From assembly GCA_021832085.1 (NCBI GenBank), contig JAKBLM010000024.1:1-52121 (forward strand): 52,121 nucleotides of DNA, read 5' to 3'. This DNA comes from Acidobacteriota bacterium (GTDB lineage: Bacteria > Acidobacteriota > Terriglobia > Acidiferrales > UBA7541). Positions 42,786 through 51,853 of this stretch are shown here, piece by piece. The notes beneath the pieces were generated by a model. That model had not been told where the DNA came from. It saw only the letters and a program-made list of their open reading frames with translations, and ran no database searches. The position numbers were made by a program, and so were the translations under genes. Numbering within the stretch: position 1 is the stretch's first letter; every line of letters begins with the position of its first letter.

Positions 42786-43493
42786 CTACCCCTCCCAACT
42801 CTCGCCTTCGCGCAGGATGCGCACCTCCGCCGTCAGCCCCGCTTCCCGCACCTGCCTCGCAAATCCTTCCGGCGTGTCGCGCGTGCGCAATAGCGACGAC
42901 CGTGGCTGGATGCCGAGATGGATCGGCACCACCAGTTTCGGCGCCAGATCGCCCACGGCCCGTACCGCGCTCTTTTCGCCCATGGTCATCGGAATGCGAA
43001 ACGTGGTGACGGGCAGCAGCGCCGCGTCAATCGCAAATCGCCTCCCAATCTCTCTCATGAACGGCCCGCAGTACGTGTCGCCGGCGAAATAAAGCGTCTT
43101 CTTCTCGCTTTCGATCACGTAGCCTCGCGTAAGCGCGATGTGCGCCGCGGGCACGGCAGTCACGCGCACCGCGCCGAACTCCTTCGTCTCCCATCTCGCC
43201 AGGCCGACCACCCTGCCTGCTCCCTTCAGTCGCGTCAGCCAGGCCCTCTCGCTTGGCGCTACCACCGCGGCGCGGGCGGCAAGCAAATGGAAAAACGTGC
43301 GGTCGGTGTGATCCCAGTGATTGTGCGAAACGAGCACCAGGTCGACGTTCACCAACTCTTCGCGTTGTTTTGCGGGAGGCGCCAGACGCGCAAAGGCCGG
43401 ATTTCCCCACGTGCCGAAATAGGGATCGGTGAGCAACTGCATTTCGCTGGTCTCGATGAGCACCGTGCTGTGCCCGATCATCGTCACCCGCAT
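42786..43493 (-). CDS. MBL-fold metal-dependent hydrolase (UlaG-like)
   Basis: A cytoplasmic protein of 235 residues. Start ATG 43493 follows GGAGG by five bases; the frame continues upstream but without support. MRVTMIGHSTVLIETSEMQLLTDPYF is the UlaG-like entry. The metal motif is H57-N-H59-W-D61-H62 (VSHNHWDHTD), followed by AAHIALTRGYVIE, LYFAGDTYCGPFM with the bridging Asp and a late His in VPIHLG. Members act on varied esters, lactones or phosphodiesters, and the substrate cannot be assigned. Gaps on both sides suggest it is monocistronic. Confidence 0.88.
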   Translation of the reverse strand: MRVTMIGHSTVLIETSEMQLLTDPYFGTWGNPAFARLAPPAKQREELVNVDLVLVSHNHWDHTDRTFFHLLAARAAVVAPSERAWLTRLKGAGRVVGLARWETKEFGAVRVTAVPAAHIALTRGYVIESEKKTLYFAGDTYCGPFMREIGRRFAIDAALLPVTTFRIPMTMGEKSAVRAVGDLAPKLVVPIHLGIQPRSSLLRTRDTPEGFARQVREAGLTAEVRILREGESWEG

Positions 43494-43921
43494 CTTTCCC
43501 TCCGGACGACCCAAGCCCCACCTGACAGGAGCTGGCTTTTCCTCTGATCGGACCAATGTCCGAAGGGCTTGTCAAGCCTTGAGGTGCGCGGCCGCACCGG
43601 GAGGGTGGATAGCAACGCGTTCCTCCGGCTCAAAGGGCGGGGAATTGGCGGCGTAGGAAATCGGTTGTATAGCGGCTTACAATTCGCCATTTTCAACGCA
43701 CATCGACAATCTGCGGCCCCGAAAAGCGCCGCCGCCGAGACGTGCCTGCCTTGGCTCTCGCCGGATGTCCAGCGATCCGTAGCCCCCGTGCGAAAGGCGG
43801 ATCGGCGTTTTGGCGAAAGCCTGTGCTAGTCTGCTATATCCGAAATCTCTTGACCATTGAGAACCCGCCAAGCCGCAGTTCTCACGGGCTCCAATAGTAA
43901 GCGCATTTCAGAAACAGGAGA
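43494..43921. other. Intergenic region between MBL and MDR dehydrogenase genes
   Basis: For the MBL gene, minus-strand TTGAAA and TATACA (about 43695 to 43666) are 19 bases apart, a weak promoter; TTGTA (43665-43669) and TACAA (43678-43682) form a short inverted pair there. A TGCTATATC extended -10 lies on the plus strand at 43832. TGAGAAC/GTTCTCA (43858-43884) is a perfect 7-bp hairpin 38 bases after the dehydrogenase stop and may terminate it. Confidence 0.4.
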
Positions 43922-44998
43922 CTAGCTGCTGATCTCGAGCGTGCTCTTGATGCCCGAAACCTGGCGGTTGAACCACTTGGCGAAATCGGTCCAGGGCAGC
44001 CGCGTGGTGATCAGTTGGCCCAACACGCCCGGCCATCTCTTTTCGGCTGTTTTCATGGCCTCGATTGCCAGTTGGTAATGGGTGGGGCTGGCGTTCACGC
44101 TGCCGAAAACCACGTTGTTCCGCAGCACCAGGTCGCGATTGATCTCCGCCGCGTGCACCAGTTCCGTCTTGTCGCCGCCGGTCACGCTGAGGAGGCAGAG
44201 AATCCCGTCGGCGGCCAGCATCTGCATCGCCAGGAAGCCCACCGCCGAGCTGCCCGTGCATTCGAGCACGATGTCGGGCGCGGGAATCTGTTTGCCGAGT
44301 TCCTGGAGCGGCGAGCTCTGCACCGAATGGTAGCGGCAGCCCATCGCCTTGGCGATCTGCGCGCGTGTGTCGGTTGCGTCCTCCTTGCTCACCACCAGCG
44401 TATCCAGGTCGCGGACGCGCAGCGCCGCCGCGGCCAGCAGTCCCACCGGCCCCGCGCCGAAAACCATCGCGGTGCGTGGTTTCGAGGGCAGCCGCTTCTG
44501 GATCTCGATCGCCTCCGCCGCGCCCTTCTCGACAATCGTCATCGGCTCGAGCAGCACGCCGATATCCTTGATCTCCTCGTCGATCTTGAAAAGGAACTCC
44601 GGCGTTTCCGTATAGTGCTCGGCCATATAGCCGTGCCGGCCCTTGATCCCGCGTTCGGTGTAGTTGCCGCTGCTGCACAGGTCGGCCCGCCCGTGCTGGC
44701 AATTGAAGCACTCGGTGCACGGACGCCGCACCGACGCCACCACATAGTCGCCGGGCTTGATTCCTTTCGCCGCGCCGCCGACAGCTTCCACCAGCCCGAA
44801 ATTCTCGTGCCCCAGGATCAGATAGTCGCTGCCCGCCGGCGCTTCGCCGTAGAGCCCCGAGTTGATTTCGGCGTCGGTACCGCACAGGCCCACGCGCAGC
44901 ACCCGCACCAGCGCTTCGCCCGCCGCCGGTTTCGGATCAGGCGCCTCCTGCATGTGAATACTGTTCTGTTGACCGGGAATGACGGCAATGGCCTTCAT
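43922..44998 (-). CDS. Zinc-dependent MDR dehydrogenase, glucose 1-dehydrogenase-like
   Basis: An NAD(P)-dependent dehydrogenase of 358 residues. ATG 44998 lies seven bases after AGGAG. The catalytic zinc ligands are in LRVGLCGTDAEI and ILGHENFG. The structural zinc loop RRPCTECFNCQHGRADLC has four Cys. NYTERGIKGRHGYMAEHY after it is characteristic of archaeal-type glucose dehydrogenases, as is the early Glu in LLEPMTIVEKG. The Rossmann loop is MVFGAGPVGLLAAAAL. Oxidation of glucose or another aldose to its lactone is the likely reaction, fitting the neighbouring GH13 gene. It ends with KSTLEISS. Confidence 0.85.
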   Translation of the reverse strand: MKAIAVIPGQQNSIHMQEAPDPKPAAGEALVRVLRVGLCGTDAEINSGLYGEAPAGSDYLILGHENFGLVEAVGGAAKGIKPGDYVVASVRRPCTECFNCQHGRADLCSSGNYTERGIKGRHGYMAEHYTETPEFLFKIDEEIKDIGVLLEPMTIVEKGAAEAIEIQKRLPSKPRTAMVFGAGPVGLLAAAALRVRDLDTLVVSKEDATDTRAQIAKAMGCRYHSVQSSPLQELGKQIPAPDIVLECTGSSAVGFLAMQMLAADGILCLLSVTGGDKTELVHAAEINRDLVLRNNVVFGSVNASPTHYQLAIEAMKTAEKRWPGVLGQLITTRLPWTDFAKWFNRQVSGIKSTLEISS

Positions 44999-45138
44999 CT
45001 TTGCGCTCCTTTCATCCTCGAATCTTTCGATGCGAAGAGCCCTTCCCCCGCGTGACGCCCCGACAGCGCGTCCCAATTTCTCTTCCGTGATTTCACCCGG
45101 CCCCGAAACGCGCCGGGTGCCACGCTCCCGACTTGGCC

Positions 45139-46638
45139 TCACTTTGCTTTCTGAATGTCGAAGACGTGCGCCCCACCCGCTTCCAGGCGAATGAAGAGGC
45201 CGCTCGCCAACTCGCTCCCTGTCCGCGGGTATTCGACGCCGTTCAGCCGGTCGTTCAGCACATAGGCAGCCGTCGGGTCCACGCCGTTCCCGAGTGCTAC
45301 GTGCCCTTGCCCCGCGCCCCAACTCGGATTCGCCGCCACCAGTTGCCAACTCTCCTCCGAGCGCCATTCGTAGACGATGAGGTTCCCGTTGCTCCCGTCG
45401 CCGGCCGGCTCCGCCTGGAGCAGCCGCCAGTTCCCGCCATGAAACACTTCTTCCTGGCTCAGCTGCAGCAAGCGCTCGTAAAGTGTACGGATTGTGGGAT
45501 CGACCGGCTCATCGGCCGCCCGCGCCAGTTCCACCGGCTGGTGGACCTTCCTGCCCTCGATCTGCCCGTGGAAATAGAAACGCATTCCCGGGGTGGTGGC
45601 CGCGAGCGTCGCGGCAGCCGGCATGCGCGCGCTGCCTAGGGCCGCCGCCACGCGTTGCTCGTCGTGGTTTTCCAGAAAACGGGCGGCCCGCTGCTGGTGC
45701 GCCAGTTCGCCGCCCAGATAACGCCGCAGCTCGTCCACCGCGCCCGCTCGAAGATAGTCGCAGAACGGCTTGTCGTAGGTGAAATGGAAACCCATATCCT
45801 GCAGCCGGCCCTCTAGTCCCCAATACGCCTCGCCCAGCCACACCAGCTCCGGAGCCGCGGCGATCATTTCTTGCCAGAACTCTGCCGCTGGCGCCGCCGG
45901 CACCATTCCTTTCCACGTCTGCGCGAACACATCATTCAGTGCCAGCATGGCCATGTCGCAGCGCAACCCGTCAGCGTGGTTCGCGAGCAGCCGAACGACG
46001 CCGGCCATCCCTTGCCGCATCTCCGCGTCGAACAGGTTCAGCTGCGCGGTGTCCGGCCACGGCGGAAAATAAGGGTCGCGTCCGTGGGCCAGAAACCGCA
46101 GCTCCTCTTTCTTCCCCTCCAGCAGCGTAAACCGCGCTGGATTCTTCTGGAAATCTGCTTCGCTTCCTTCCAGGTAGTAGGCAGGATTCTGGCGCACCCA
46201 CGGATGGTCGGGCGCCGTGTGGTTCGGCACCAGATCCAGGATCAGCCCCATCCCCCGCTCACGCAGCTTGGCCCGCGTGCGGTCGATTTCCCGCCACGTC
46301 CCGATCCGCGGATCGGGCCGGTAGTCCTCGACGGCGAAGGGCGAACCCACCACGTCCTTCAGCTTCCAGCCCGGCAGAGCCACAGTGTATTCGCCAAACC
46401 GTTTTGCATCGGTCCGGAACGCGTACCGTGCTGCCGGACTCCTTCTCCACACGCCCATCAGCCAGATCAAATCGAAGCCGAGCCCCTTCAGCCGGTCCCA
46501 TTCCGCGTCGGGCACGCGCCCGAGCGTCAGCCGCCGGCCTTGCCGCAGCGAAAGCTCTTCGAGCCACGCCCAAGTGGGGATTTCCAGCAGGTGCGGATTC
46601 CGCCGCAGGGACAGAGCGGGGAGCGCAGGCTCAGTCAT
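45139..46638 (-). CDS. GH13 family alpha-amylase-type enzyme
   Basis: A protein of 499 residues with no signal peptide, so probably cytoplasmic. The ATG 46638 lies nine bases after AGGAG. It has the four GH13 regions: LILDLVPNHTAPDHPWV (I), GLRCDMAML with nucleophile Asp228 (II), LVWLGEAYWG with acid/base Glu270 (III) and FLENHDEQR with Asp326 (IV). A C-terminal beta domain ends GGAHVFDIQ. The very early barrel start (EIPTWAWLEELSLRQGRRLTLGRVPDAEWDRLKGLGFDLIWLMGVW) lacks an N-terminal extra domain. Exact specificity on alpha-glucans is not readable. It lies upstream of the glucose-dehydrogenase-like gene on the same strand, 140 bases away. Confidence 0.9.
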   Translation of the reverse strand: MTEPALPALSLRRNPHLLEIPTWAWLEELSLRQGRRLTLGRVPDAEWDRLKGLGFDLIWLMGVWRRSPAARYAFRTDAKRFGEYTVALPGWKLKDVVGSPFAVEDYRPDPRIGTWREIDRTRAKLRERGMGLILDLVPNHTAPDHPWVRQNPAYYLEGSEADFQKNPARFTLLEGKKEELRFLAHGRDPYFPPWPDTAQLNLFDAEMRQGMAGVVRLLANHADGLRCDMAMLALNDVFAQTWKGMVPAAPAAEFWQEMIAAAPELVWLGEAYWGLEGRLQDMGFHFTYDKPFCDYLRAGAVDELRRYLGGELAHQQRAARFLENHDEQRVAAALGSARMPAAATLAATTPGMRFYFHGQIEGRKVHQPVELARAADEPVDPTIRTLYERLLQLSQEEVFHGGNWRLLQAEPAGDGSNGNLIVYEWRSEESWQLVAANPSWGAGQGHVALGNGVDPTAAYVLNDRLNGVEYPRTGSELASGLFIRLEAGGAHVFDIQKAK

Positions 46639-46842
46639 TACGAATTTCTCCTTTCGGCGATCACACAATCATAGAGCAAAAGCCCCCTCCTATCCGCCGC
46701 AAAGAAAAAGCAACGCACGCTTATCCTCCGGAATCTATTCTTTCAAGGTCGCTGAGGGGCCTTCGACCTTTGCCTTTTCCCGGATCGTTGTTCAGCCTGA
46801 GGGGCCCCACAACCAAGCTCGGGCTGGAATGGAGGGGGATCG

Positions 46843-47190
46843 ATGAGGAAACGGTTACTGGTAACGGCTGTCTTGGTTCTGTTTTTCGCTGGACTCTCTT
46901 TTGCCGCCGGCTCCAGGGCGAGTAATACGGCGAAAGCGGGCACCTATGTCGGAGTGATCACCGATACGCACTGCGGACTCGGGCCGCACCATGGCCCGGC
47001 GGCGCAGTGCGTAAAAATGTGTGTCCGCATGGGCGCCAAGTACGCCCTCGCCTCGCAGGGCAAGGTCTACGTTCTCGATCCTCAGAGTCTGGCCGCCAAG
47101 CATCCGGGCGGTTCACAGGTTCGTGTGACGGGCACGCTTGAGGGCAACACGATTCACGCCACTTCGATCGTCGCTCTCAAGACAAAGTAG
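46843..47190 (+). CDS. Small secreted protein (DUF5818-like)
   Basis: A protein of 115 residues with a signal peptide (RLLVTAVLVLFFAGLSFAAG) and one compact domain: YVGVITDTHCGLGPHHGPAAQCVKMCVRMGAKYALASQGKVYVLDPQSLAAKHPGGSQVRVTGTLEGNTI. Three Cys and the His-rich GPHH segment could bind metal or heme-like ligands. The form 'G-x-I-x-D-x-x-C-G ... C-V-x-x-C' recurs in acidobacterial secreted proteins that I recall as DUF5818. The fold is probably an OB-like barrel. GGAGGGGG precedes the ATG at 46843. The function is unknown. Confidence 0.75.
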   Translation: MRKRLLVTAVLVLFFAGLSFAAGSRASNTAKAGTYVGVITDTHCGLGPHHGPAAQCVKMCVRMGAKYALASQGKVYVLDPQSLAAKHPGGSQVRVTGTLEGNTIHATSIVALKTK

Positions 47191-47245
47191 CCGCCGGGGG
47201 CAAAGGCGGCGCCGTCGCTCTCTTGCCGCAAACCCGGTGAAAACG

Positions 47246-47289
47246 AAAAGCGGGCAGCTGGCCAGGCCAGTCGCCCGCTTTTTGCTTTT
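47246..47289. terminator. Strong bidirectional intrinsic terminator
   Basis: AAAAGCGGGC (47246-47255) pairs perfectly with GCCCGCTTTT (47273-47282); an inner CTGGC/GCCAG helix extends the stem. It is followed by TTGCTTTTT on the plus strand, and by A-run complement on the minus strand. It serves the small secreted gene (plus) and sucA (minus). Confidence 0.85.
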
Positions 47290-47388
47290 TGGAGGATCTC
47301 GCCCGCCGGCCGCGTTCGCGCTTTGCCAGCCACGGTTGGCGCTTACTCGACCCCGGGCCTTTTAAGCTTCGTCGCCGGCCCGAATCGT

Positions 47389-49851
47389 TCAGCGCGCCAG
47401 CGTAGTAAAGGCCAGTTCCAGAATGGCTCGCTGTTCGAGTTCGTGCGCCTTGGCCGAACCGGTCGCCGGACTCGAGGCGGCTGAGCGCTTCACCGACCGT
47501 ACCATGCGATTTCCGGCAATTCGCCGCAGCCGTGGCAGAACATGTTCCAGGGCCCCCATGTTGGCCGGTTCTTCCTGGACCCAAACGATTTCCCGGAGCC
47601 CTTCGTGCCGCTCGATCTCGGCCGACAGGTCGGCCTCGGGGAAGGGATAGAGCTGGTCGAGGAAAACGATTGCTGTCTTCGTGTCCTTCCGCCGCTTGCG
47701 CTCCGCGCGCAGCTCATGGCCGATCTTGCCGCTCGCGATCAACAGCCGCGTGGCGCTGCCGATCTCCTCGTCGGGCACCACCAACTGGAACCGATCCCGG
47801 CTGAAATCGGCGAGCGGCGAAGCCGCGTCCGGGTGTCGCAGCATACTCTTCGGCGTAAACACCACCAGCGGTTTCCGCCACAGCCGCAGCGCCTGCCGCC
47901 GCAGCAGATGGAAATATTGCGCCGCGTTCGACGGCTGGCAAACCTGGATGTTGTCGCGCGCCGCCAGCTGCAGATACCGCTCCATCCGGGCGCTCGAATG
48001 TTCCGGCCCCTGTCCTTCGTAGCCGTGCGGCAACAGCATCACCAGCCCTGAAGGCAGCGCCCATTTGTCCTCGCCCGCCACCACGAACTGGTCGATGATC
48101 ACTTGCCCGCCATTGGCGAAATCGCCGAACTGCGCTTCCCAAAGCACCAGCGCCTCCGGGAAATCGCGGCTGTAGCCGTATTCGAAGCCCAGTCCCGCCG
48201 CCTCCGAAAGCGGCGAATTGCAGATCTCAAAGCTGGCCTGCTCGGGAGAGAGGTGCTCCAGCGGAATATACGGTTGCTCGGTTCGCGTGTCGAAGAGCAC
48301 CGCATGCCGCTGATTGAACGTGCCTCGCCGGCTGTCCTCGCCCGCCAGCCGCACCGGAACCCCGGCCAGCAGCAGCGTCCCGAACGCCAGCGCCTCCGCC
48401 GTTCCGTAATCGAGCGGCAGCTTGCCCTCGCCCATCATGGCCCGCTGTTCGAGCAGCCGCTTCACTTTCGGGTGGACGGCAAAATCCTTCGGATAAGACG
48501 CAATCGACTTAGCGACGCTGGCCAGCACCTCTTGCTCGACTCCGGTGTTCACTTCCACCGTCGGCGTCCAGTGCCCCTGCTGGTATTTCGCCCAGTATTC
48601 CGGCAGTTCGTGCAGCAATGGGATCTTGGTCAGTTTGGAAGCCTCGGCGAGCGCCGCTTCCAGCTCTTCGCGCACTTGGGCCACGACTGCCTTCGTTTCC
48701 GCGCCGATCCGGCTCGCGTAGATCTCGCTCAGCGGCGGGTGCTCCTTGATTTTTGCGTAGAGCACCGGCTGCGTGATCGTGGGATCGTCGATCTCGCTGT
48801 GTCCATGGCGGCGATAGCCGACCAGGTCCACCACCACGTCGGTCGCGAACGTGCGCCGGAAATCCTCGGCGATGCGCGCCACGCGCACCACCGCCTCCGG
48901 TTCCTCCCCGTTCACGTGGAAGATCGGAATCGGCAGTCGCCGTGCCACGTCCGAGGCAAACCGCGAGGAATGCAGCTCCGCCGGCCCGGTTGTGAAGCCG
49001 ATCAGGTTGTTCACCACCACGTGGAAGGTCCCACCGACCGAGTACCCTTGCAGGTTTGCCATGTTCAGCGTTTCGGCGGCCACTCCCTGGCCGGCAAACG
49101 CCGCGTCGCCGTGCAGCACGATCGAAAGCACGCGCCGCTGCCCGTCGGGTCCCAGCCGCGTCTGTTTCGCGCGCACCCGCCCCATCGCCACCGGGTTCAC
49201 CGCTTCCAGGTGGCTCGGATTCGACACCAGGTGCATGTCCAGTTGCCGCCCGCTGCGCGTCATGTATTGGCCGGTCGCACCGCGGTGATACTTCACGTCG
49301 CCGCCGCCCAGCACACTCCGCGGATCGACGTCCTCGAACCGCGCCAGAATATCCACCGCGGACCGCCCGATGATGTGCAGCATCAGGTTCAGCCGCCCCC
49401 GATGGCTCATCGCCAGCACCGCTTTCTCCGTGCCGTGTGCCGCTGCCGTATCGAGCACTTCGTCGAGCAGCGGCAGCACTCCGCTGGTTCCTTCGAGCGA
49501 GAAGCGTTTGGTGCCGATATAGTGCGCCTGCAACACCTGTTCGAAAACGTCCGCTCGCACCAGTCGCTCGAGAACCCATTGCCGGTCCACTTCCACCGTC
49601 TCGGCCGATTCCATTCGTTCTTGGATCCAGAGCCGTTGCTCGGGATCGGGGATGTGCATGAACTCCACGCCGATGCTGCCGCAGTAAATCGCGCGGGCCC
49701 GCTCGGCAGCCTCGCCATCCAAGGCCAGTTCCGGATAAGGTGCCGGGTGTTGAAAGCCCAGCGGATCGAGTTCGGCTTCCAGGTAACCCCAGCGGCGAAA
49801 CGCGTCGAAAATCAGATCCTTCTCTTCCAGTAGTCCTTTTGCGGTTTTCAT
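47389..49851 (-). CDS. sucA: 2-oxoglutarate dehydrogenase E1 component, short N-terminus
   Basis: The thiamine-diphosphate enzyme of the TCA cycle that decarboxylates 2-oxoglutarate and passes the succinyl group to E2. It has 820 residues, against about 930 for E. coli. It begins directly at LIFDAFRRWGYLEAELDPLG and lacks the N-terminal LxGxNxxYIExLYxxYLxDPxSV segment that contacts E2. Core motifs are intact: GTKRFSLEG, LAMSHRGRLNLM, NPSHLEAVNPVAMG, LHGDAAFAGQGVAAETLNM, GYRRHGHSEIDDPTITQP and GEDSRRGTFNQRHA. The ATG at 49851 has no clear ribosome site. A GTG at 49863 lies six bases after TATACT, so a leaderless transcript is conceivable. No sucB or lpd gene is adjacent. Confidence 0.92.
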   Translation of the reverse strand: MKTAKGLLEEKDLIFDAFRRWGYLEAELDPLGFQHPAPYPELALDGEAAERARAIYCGSIGVEFMHIPDPEQRLWIQERMESAETVEVDRQWVLERLVRADVFEQVLQAHYIGTKRFSLEGTSGVLPLLDEVLDTAAAHGTEKAVLAMSHRGRLNLMLHIIGRSAVDILARFEDVDPRSVLGGGDVKYHRGATGQYMTRSGRQLDMHLVSNPSHLEAVNPVAMGRVRAKQTRLGPDGQRRVLSIVLHGDAAFAGQGVAAETLNMANLQGYSVGGTFHVVVNNLIGFTTGPAELHSSRFASDVARRLPIPIFHVNGEEPEAVVRVARIAEDFRRTFATDVVVDLVGYRRHGHSEIDDPTITQPVLYAKIKEHPPLSEIYASRIGAETKAVVAQVREELEAALAEASKLTKIPLLHELPEYWAKYQQGHWTPTVEVNTGVEQEVLASVAKSIASYPKDFAVHPKVKRLLEQRAMMGEGKLPLDYGTAEALAFGTLLLAGVPVRLAGEDSRRGTFNQRHAVLFDTRTEQPYIPLEHLSPEQASFEICNSPLSEAAGLGFEYGYSRDFPEALVLWEAQFGDFANGGQVIIDQFVVAGEDKWALPSGLVMLLPHGYEGQGPEHSSARMERYLQLAARDNIQVCQPSNAAQYFHLLRRQALRLWRKPLVVFTPKSMLRHPDAASPLADFSRDRFQLVVPDEEIGSATRLLIASGKIGHELRAERKRRKDTKTAIVFLDQLYPFPEADLSAEIERHEGLREIVWVQEEPANMGALEHVLPRLRRIAGNRMVRSVKRSAASSPATGSAKAHELEQRAILELAFTTLAR

Positions 49852-50121
49852 GGTATTTGCCACGCATTCAGTATAGCGAATTTCGTCAAGCGCCGAGCAC
49901 CCCTGGCGAGCACACCGCTCGCGGAAACGGCCCTGTTCACGCGGATTTTTGCGCGTCTGCTCCCGGTTGATTGGATGCACGGAGTCGGCGTAAGCGGCGC
50001 GCCCGTTTGCGCCCTCCCGACGCGTTCCGCCAATTCGCGTCGCAGGCTCCGCGCCCCTTCGCGCCCCCCGCGCCAGCCGGTGCCCCGCGTGCCACAACCA
50101 GACCGAGCGCTGCGGCTCGCC

Positions 50122-50322
50122 TTACGGTTGCGGATACATCTCGAAAAACGCTTCGATCGATTGCCGCAGAATGCGCTCGATATCTTCCTTCCCGCCTTCG
50201 ATCAGGTGCATGGTGATCGAAGCGTCCCGCCCGCTTTTCAGCTTCACAGTTGCCGGTTGCACCCTGTCGAGTTCCTCGGCGGGGAACAGCCGCATCCCGT
50301 AGACCAGCGCCAGGTTCGCCAT
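50122..50322 (-). CDS. Small conserved-looking protein of unknown function
   Basis: A 66-residue soluble protein: MANLALVYGMRLFPAEELDR, then VKLKSGRDASITMHLIEGG and an amphipathic helix EDIERILRQSIEAFFEMYP. GGAGGGGAG lies about nine bases before the ATG at 50322, and codon choice matches the neighbours. No family is recognised. It sits 270 bases upstream of the sucA start on the same strand and might be transcribed with it. Confidence 0.5.
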   Translation of the reverse strand: MANLALVYGMRLFPAEELDRVQPATVKLKSGRDASITMHLIEGGKEDIERILRQSIEAFFEMYPQP

Positions 50323-50502
50323 CGGTCGATTCTCCCCTCCCCGGGCTTTTCTCGCGCGGCCCGGCCGCGCGAACGAGCCTATTGCTCACTCCGCTGCTGC
50401 GTCAAATTTCCTTCTCACCACGCCCGCTGCCCTGCGCGATAATCCGTTCCTCCCTCTCGAGCGGTGGTATATCCTATCGGCAACGACCGACCGGAGGGAC
50501 GC

Positions 50503-51297
50503 ATGAAAGCCCACTGGATCCTCTTTTCCTTCTTCTCCGCCTTGCTGCTTGCTTCGCCTGCCACCTGCGCGCAGTCGCCTGCTGCGCAACAGCCTTCCAA
50601 GCCTGCACCCGCCGCCGCGAAGGCGCCCGCAGCCCGCGCCGCCATCAAACCGGCCATTATCGAGGTCCCGAGCGGAACGCAAATCCCGCTGGTGCTCGAA
50701 AACGCCATCTCCACCCGCTCGGCCCATCGCGGCGATCCCGTCTATTTCCAGACGCTCTACCCGATCCTCGTTCACGGCCACATCGTGATCCCTGCCGGCT
50801 CCTACATGAGCGGCCAAGTGCTCTCGGCCAAGCGCCCGGGCCGGATCAAAGGACGCGGGCAGATCCTGCTCAAGCTCACTCAGCTCATCCTGCCCAATGG
50901 CTACACTGCCAGCCTCGTAGGTACCCCGTCGAACGTTGGCACCGGCGGCGGCGAGCAGATGGGCAAGGAAGGCCAGGTGAAGGGACCGACCAGCCGTGCG
51001 AGCGATGCCGGTGTGATTGTCCGCAGCACCGTTTACGGAGCCGGGATCGGTGCCGCTGCCGGTGGCCTGACCGGCGCGAGGTCCGGGCTCGGTATCGGAG
51101 CCGCCGCGGGCCTGCTCGGCGTCCTGCTTACGCGCGGTCCGGACGCGGAACTCCCGCGCGGCACCACGTTGGACGTCACACTCGATCGGCCCATCCCGTT
51201 GCTTGCCTCGCGCGTGCAATTTAAAACACCCGGCCGCGCGCCCCAACTCGCCGGTCCACCCAATCGCGAGCCGCGCCGCCCGGTGATTCCGTTCTGA
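50503..51297 (+). CDS. Exported protein with TrbI/VirB10-like beta segment and glycine zipper
   Basis: A protein of 264 residues from ATG 50503 (CGGAGGG six bases upstream). A signal peptide (HWILFSFFSALLLASPATCAQ) is followed by a Pro/Ala-rich linker (residues 23-50). The beta segment VPSGTQIPLVLENAISTRSAHRGDPVYFQTLYPILVHGHIVIPAGSYMSGQVL resembles the core of VirB10/TrbI proteins. A glycine-rich membrane-like hairpin follows (YGAGIGAAAGGLTGARSGLGIGAAAGLLGVLL), then a strand with PRGTTLDVTLDRPI and a Pro/Arg tail. No conjugation genes are nearby, so this is a stand-alone cell-envelope protein of unknown role. Confidence 0.68.
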   Translation: MKAHWILFSFFSALLLASPATCAQSPAAQQPSKPAPAAAKAPAARAAIKPAIIEVPSGTQIPLVLENAISTRSAHRGDPVYFQTLYPILVHGHIVIPAGSYMSGQVLSAKRPGRIKGRGQILLKLTQLILPNGYTASLVGTPSNVGTGGGEQMGKEGQVKGPTSRASDAGVIVRSTVYGAGIGAAAGGLTGARSGLGIGAAAGLLGVLLTRGPDAELPRGTTLDVTLDRPIPLLASRVQFKTPGRAPQLAGPPNREPRRPVIPF

Positions 51298-51553
51298 TCC
51301 CGCCGTCAGGTGCACACCGCCGCTTACCGTTGGGCAGATCGCCCTTTGGCCGTGGGTTTTTCGCCTGAGCCAACGCCACGGCTACGTCTTCCAAACTCGT
51401 AGCCGAATAGCTATACGTGACCCTTAAGGGCGGCAGCTTATCGAGGCGGGCAGGAACGCAGGGCTGTCGGAGCGCTGATGCGAGAACTTCACGGTTTCGC
51501 TGACGCGGCCTGCCTCGCCCAGCCCTGACCCCGCCAGGCCACCTGGAAGCGGC
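51298..51553. other. Non-coding stretch, nothing firm
   Basis: GCCGTGG/CCACGGC near 51350-51385 could form a 7-bp hairpin after the exported-protein gene. No coding signal was recognised between it and the next ORF. Confidence 0.3.
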
Positions 51554-51853
51554 TCAGCTTGGGACGTCGTGGCTGCACTTTCCGAAGTAGCGCTGCCACC
51601 CAGCCAGAAAGCTGATCCATTCGTCGGCGTTTTTGCAGTGCGCTGCAAAGCGCACAGCTTGCTCGACTGGCATGCCCATCCGCCCGCATATCGAGCACCT
51701 CAGAAACCCAGAAATCAGGTTCTCATGGCTGATTTTCCCTAGGTTCTCCAAGAAGGAGCCGCGGGCGCCCGGGAGGTCCCCGTCGAAGTCCCCAGCCCTG
51801 CATTTCCGAGCAAGCCGCGACCTTAAAGCCTCGCCGAGATCGTCCTGCGTCAT
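51554..51853 (-). CDS. Doubtful small Cys-containing ORF
   Basis: A reading frame of 99 codons: an acidic/basic N-terminus (MTQDDLGEALRSRLARKC), GDFDGDLPGARGSFLENLGKISHEN, then RCSICGRMGMPVEQAVRFAAHCKNADEWISFLAGW and KCSHDVPS. The CxxC followed by HC and KCSH could make a small zinc-binding site. The sequence is protein-like, with helices and few repeats, but AAGAAGG sits very close to the ATG and overlapping frames are also open. No family is recognised. It may be a real gene or a relic. Confidence 0.4.
   Translation of the reverse strand: MTQDDLGEALRSRLARKCRAGDFDGDLPGARGSFLENLGKISHENLISGFLRCSICGRMGMPVEQAVRFAAHCKNADEWISFLAGWQRYFGKCSHDVPS

Noticed and set aside
50503..51297. Evidence of a type IV secretion or conjugation locus
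   Set aside because: Only one VirB10-like segment is present and no other vir/tra genes occur in the window.
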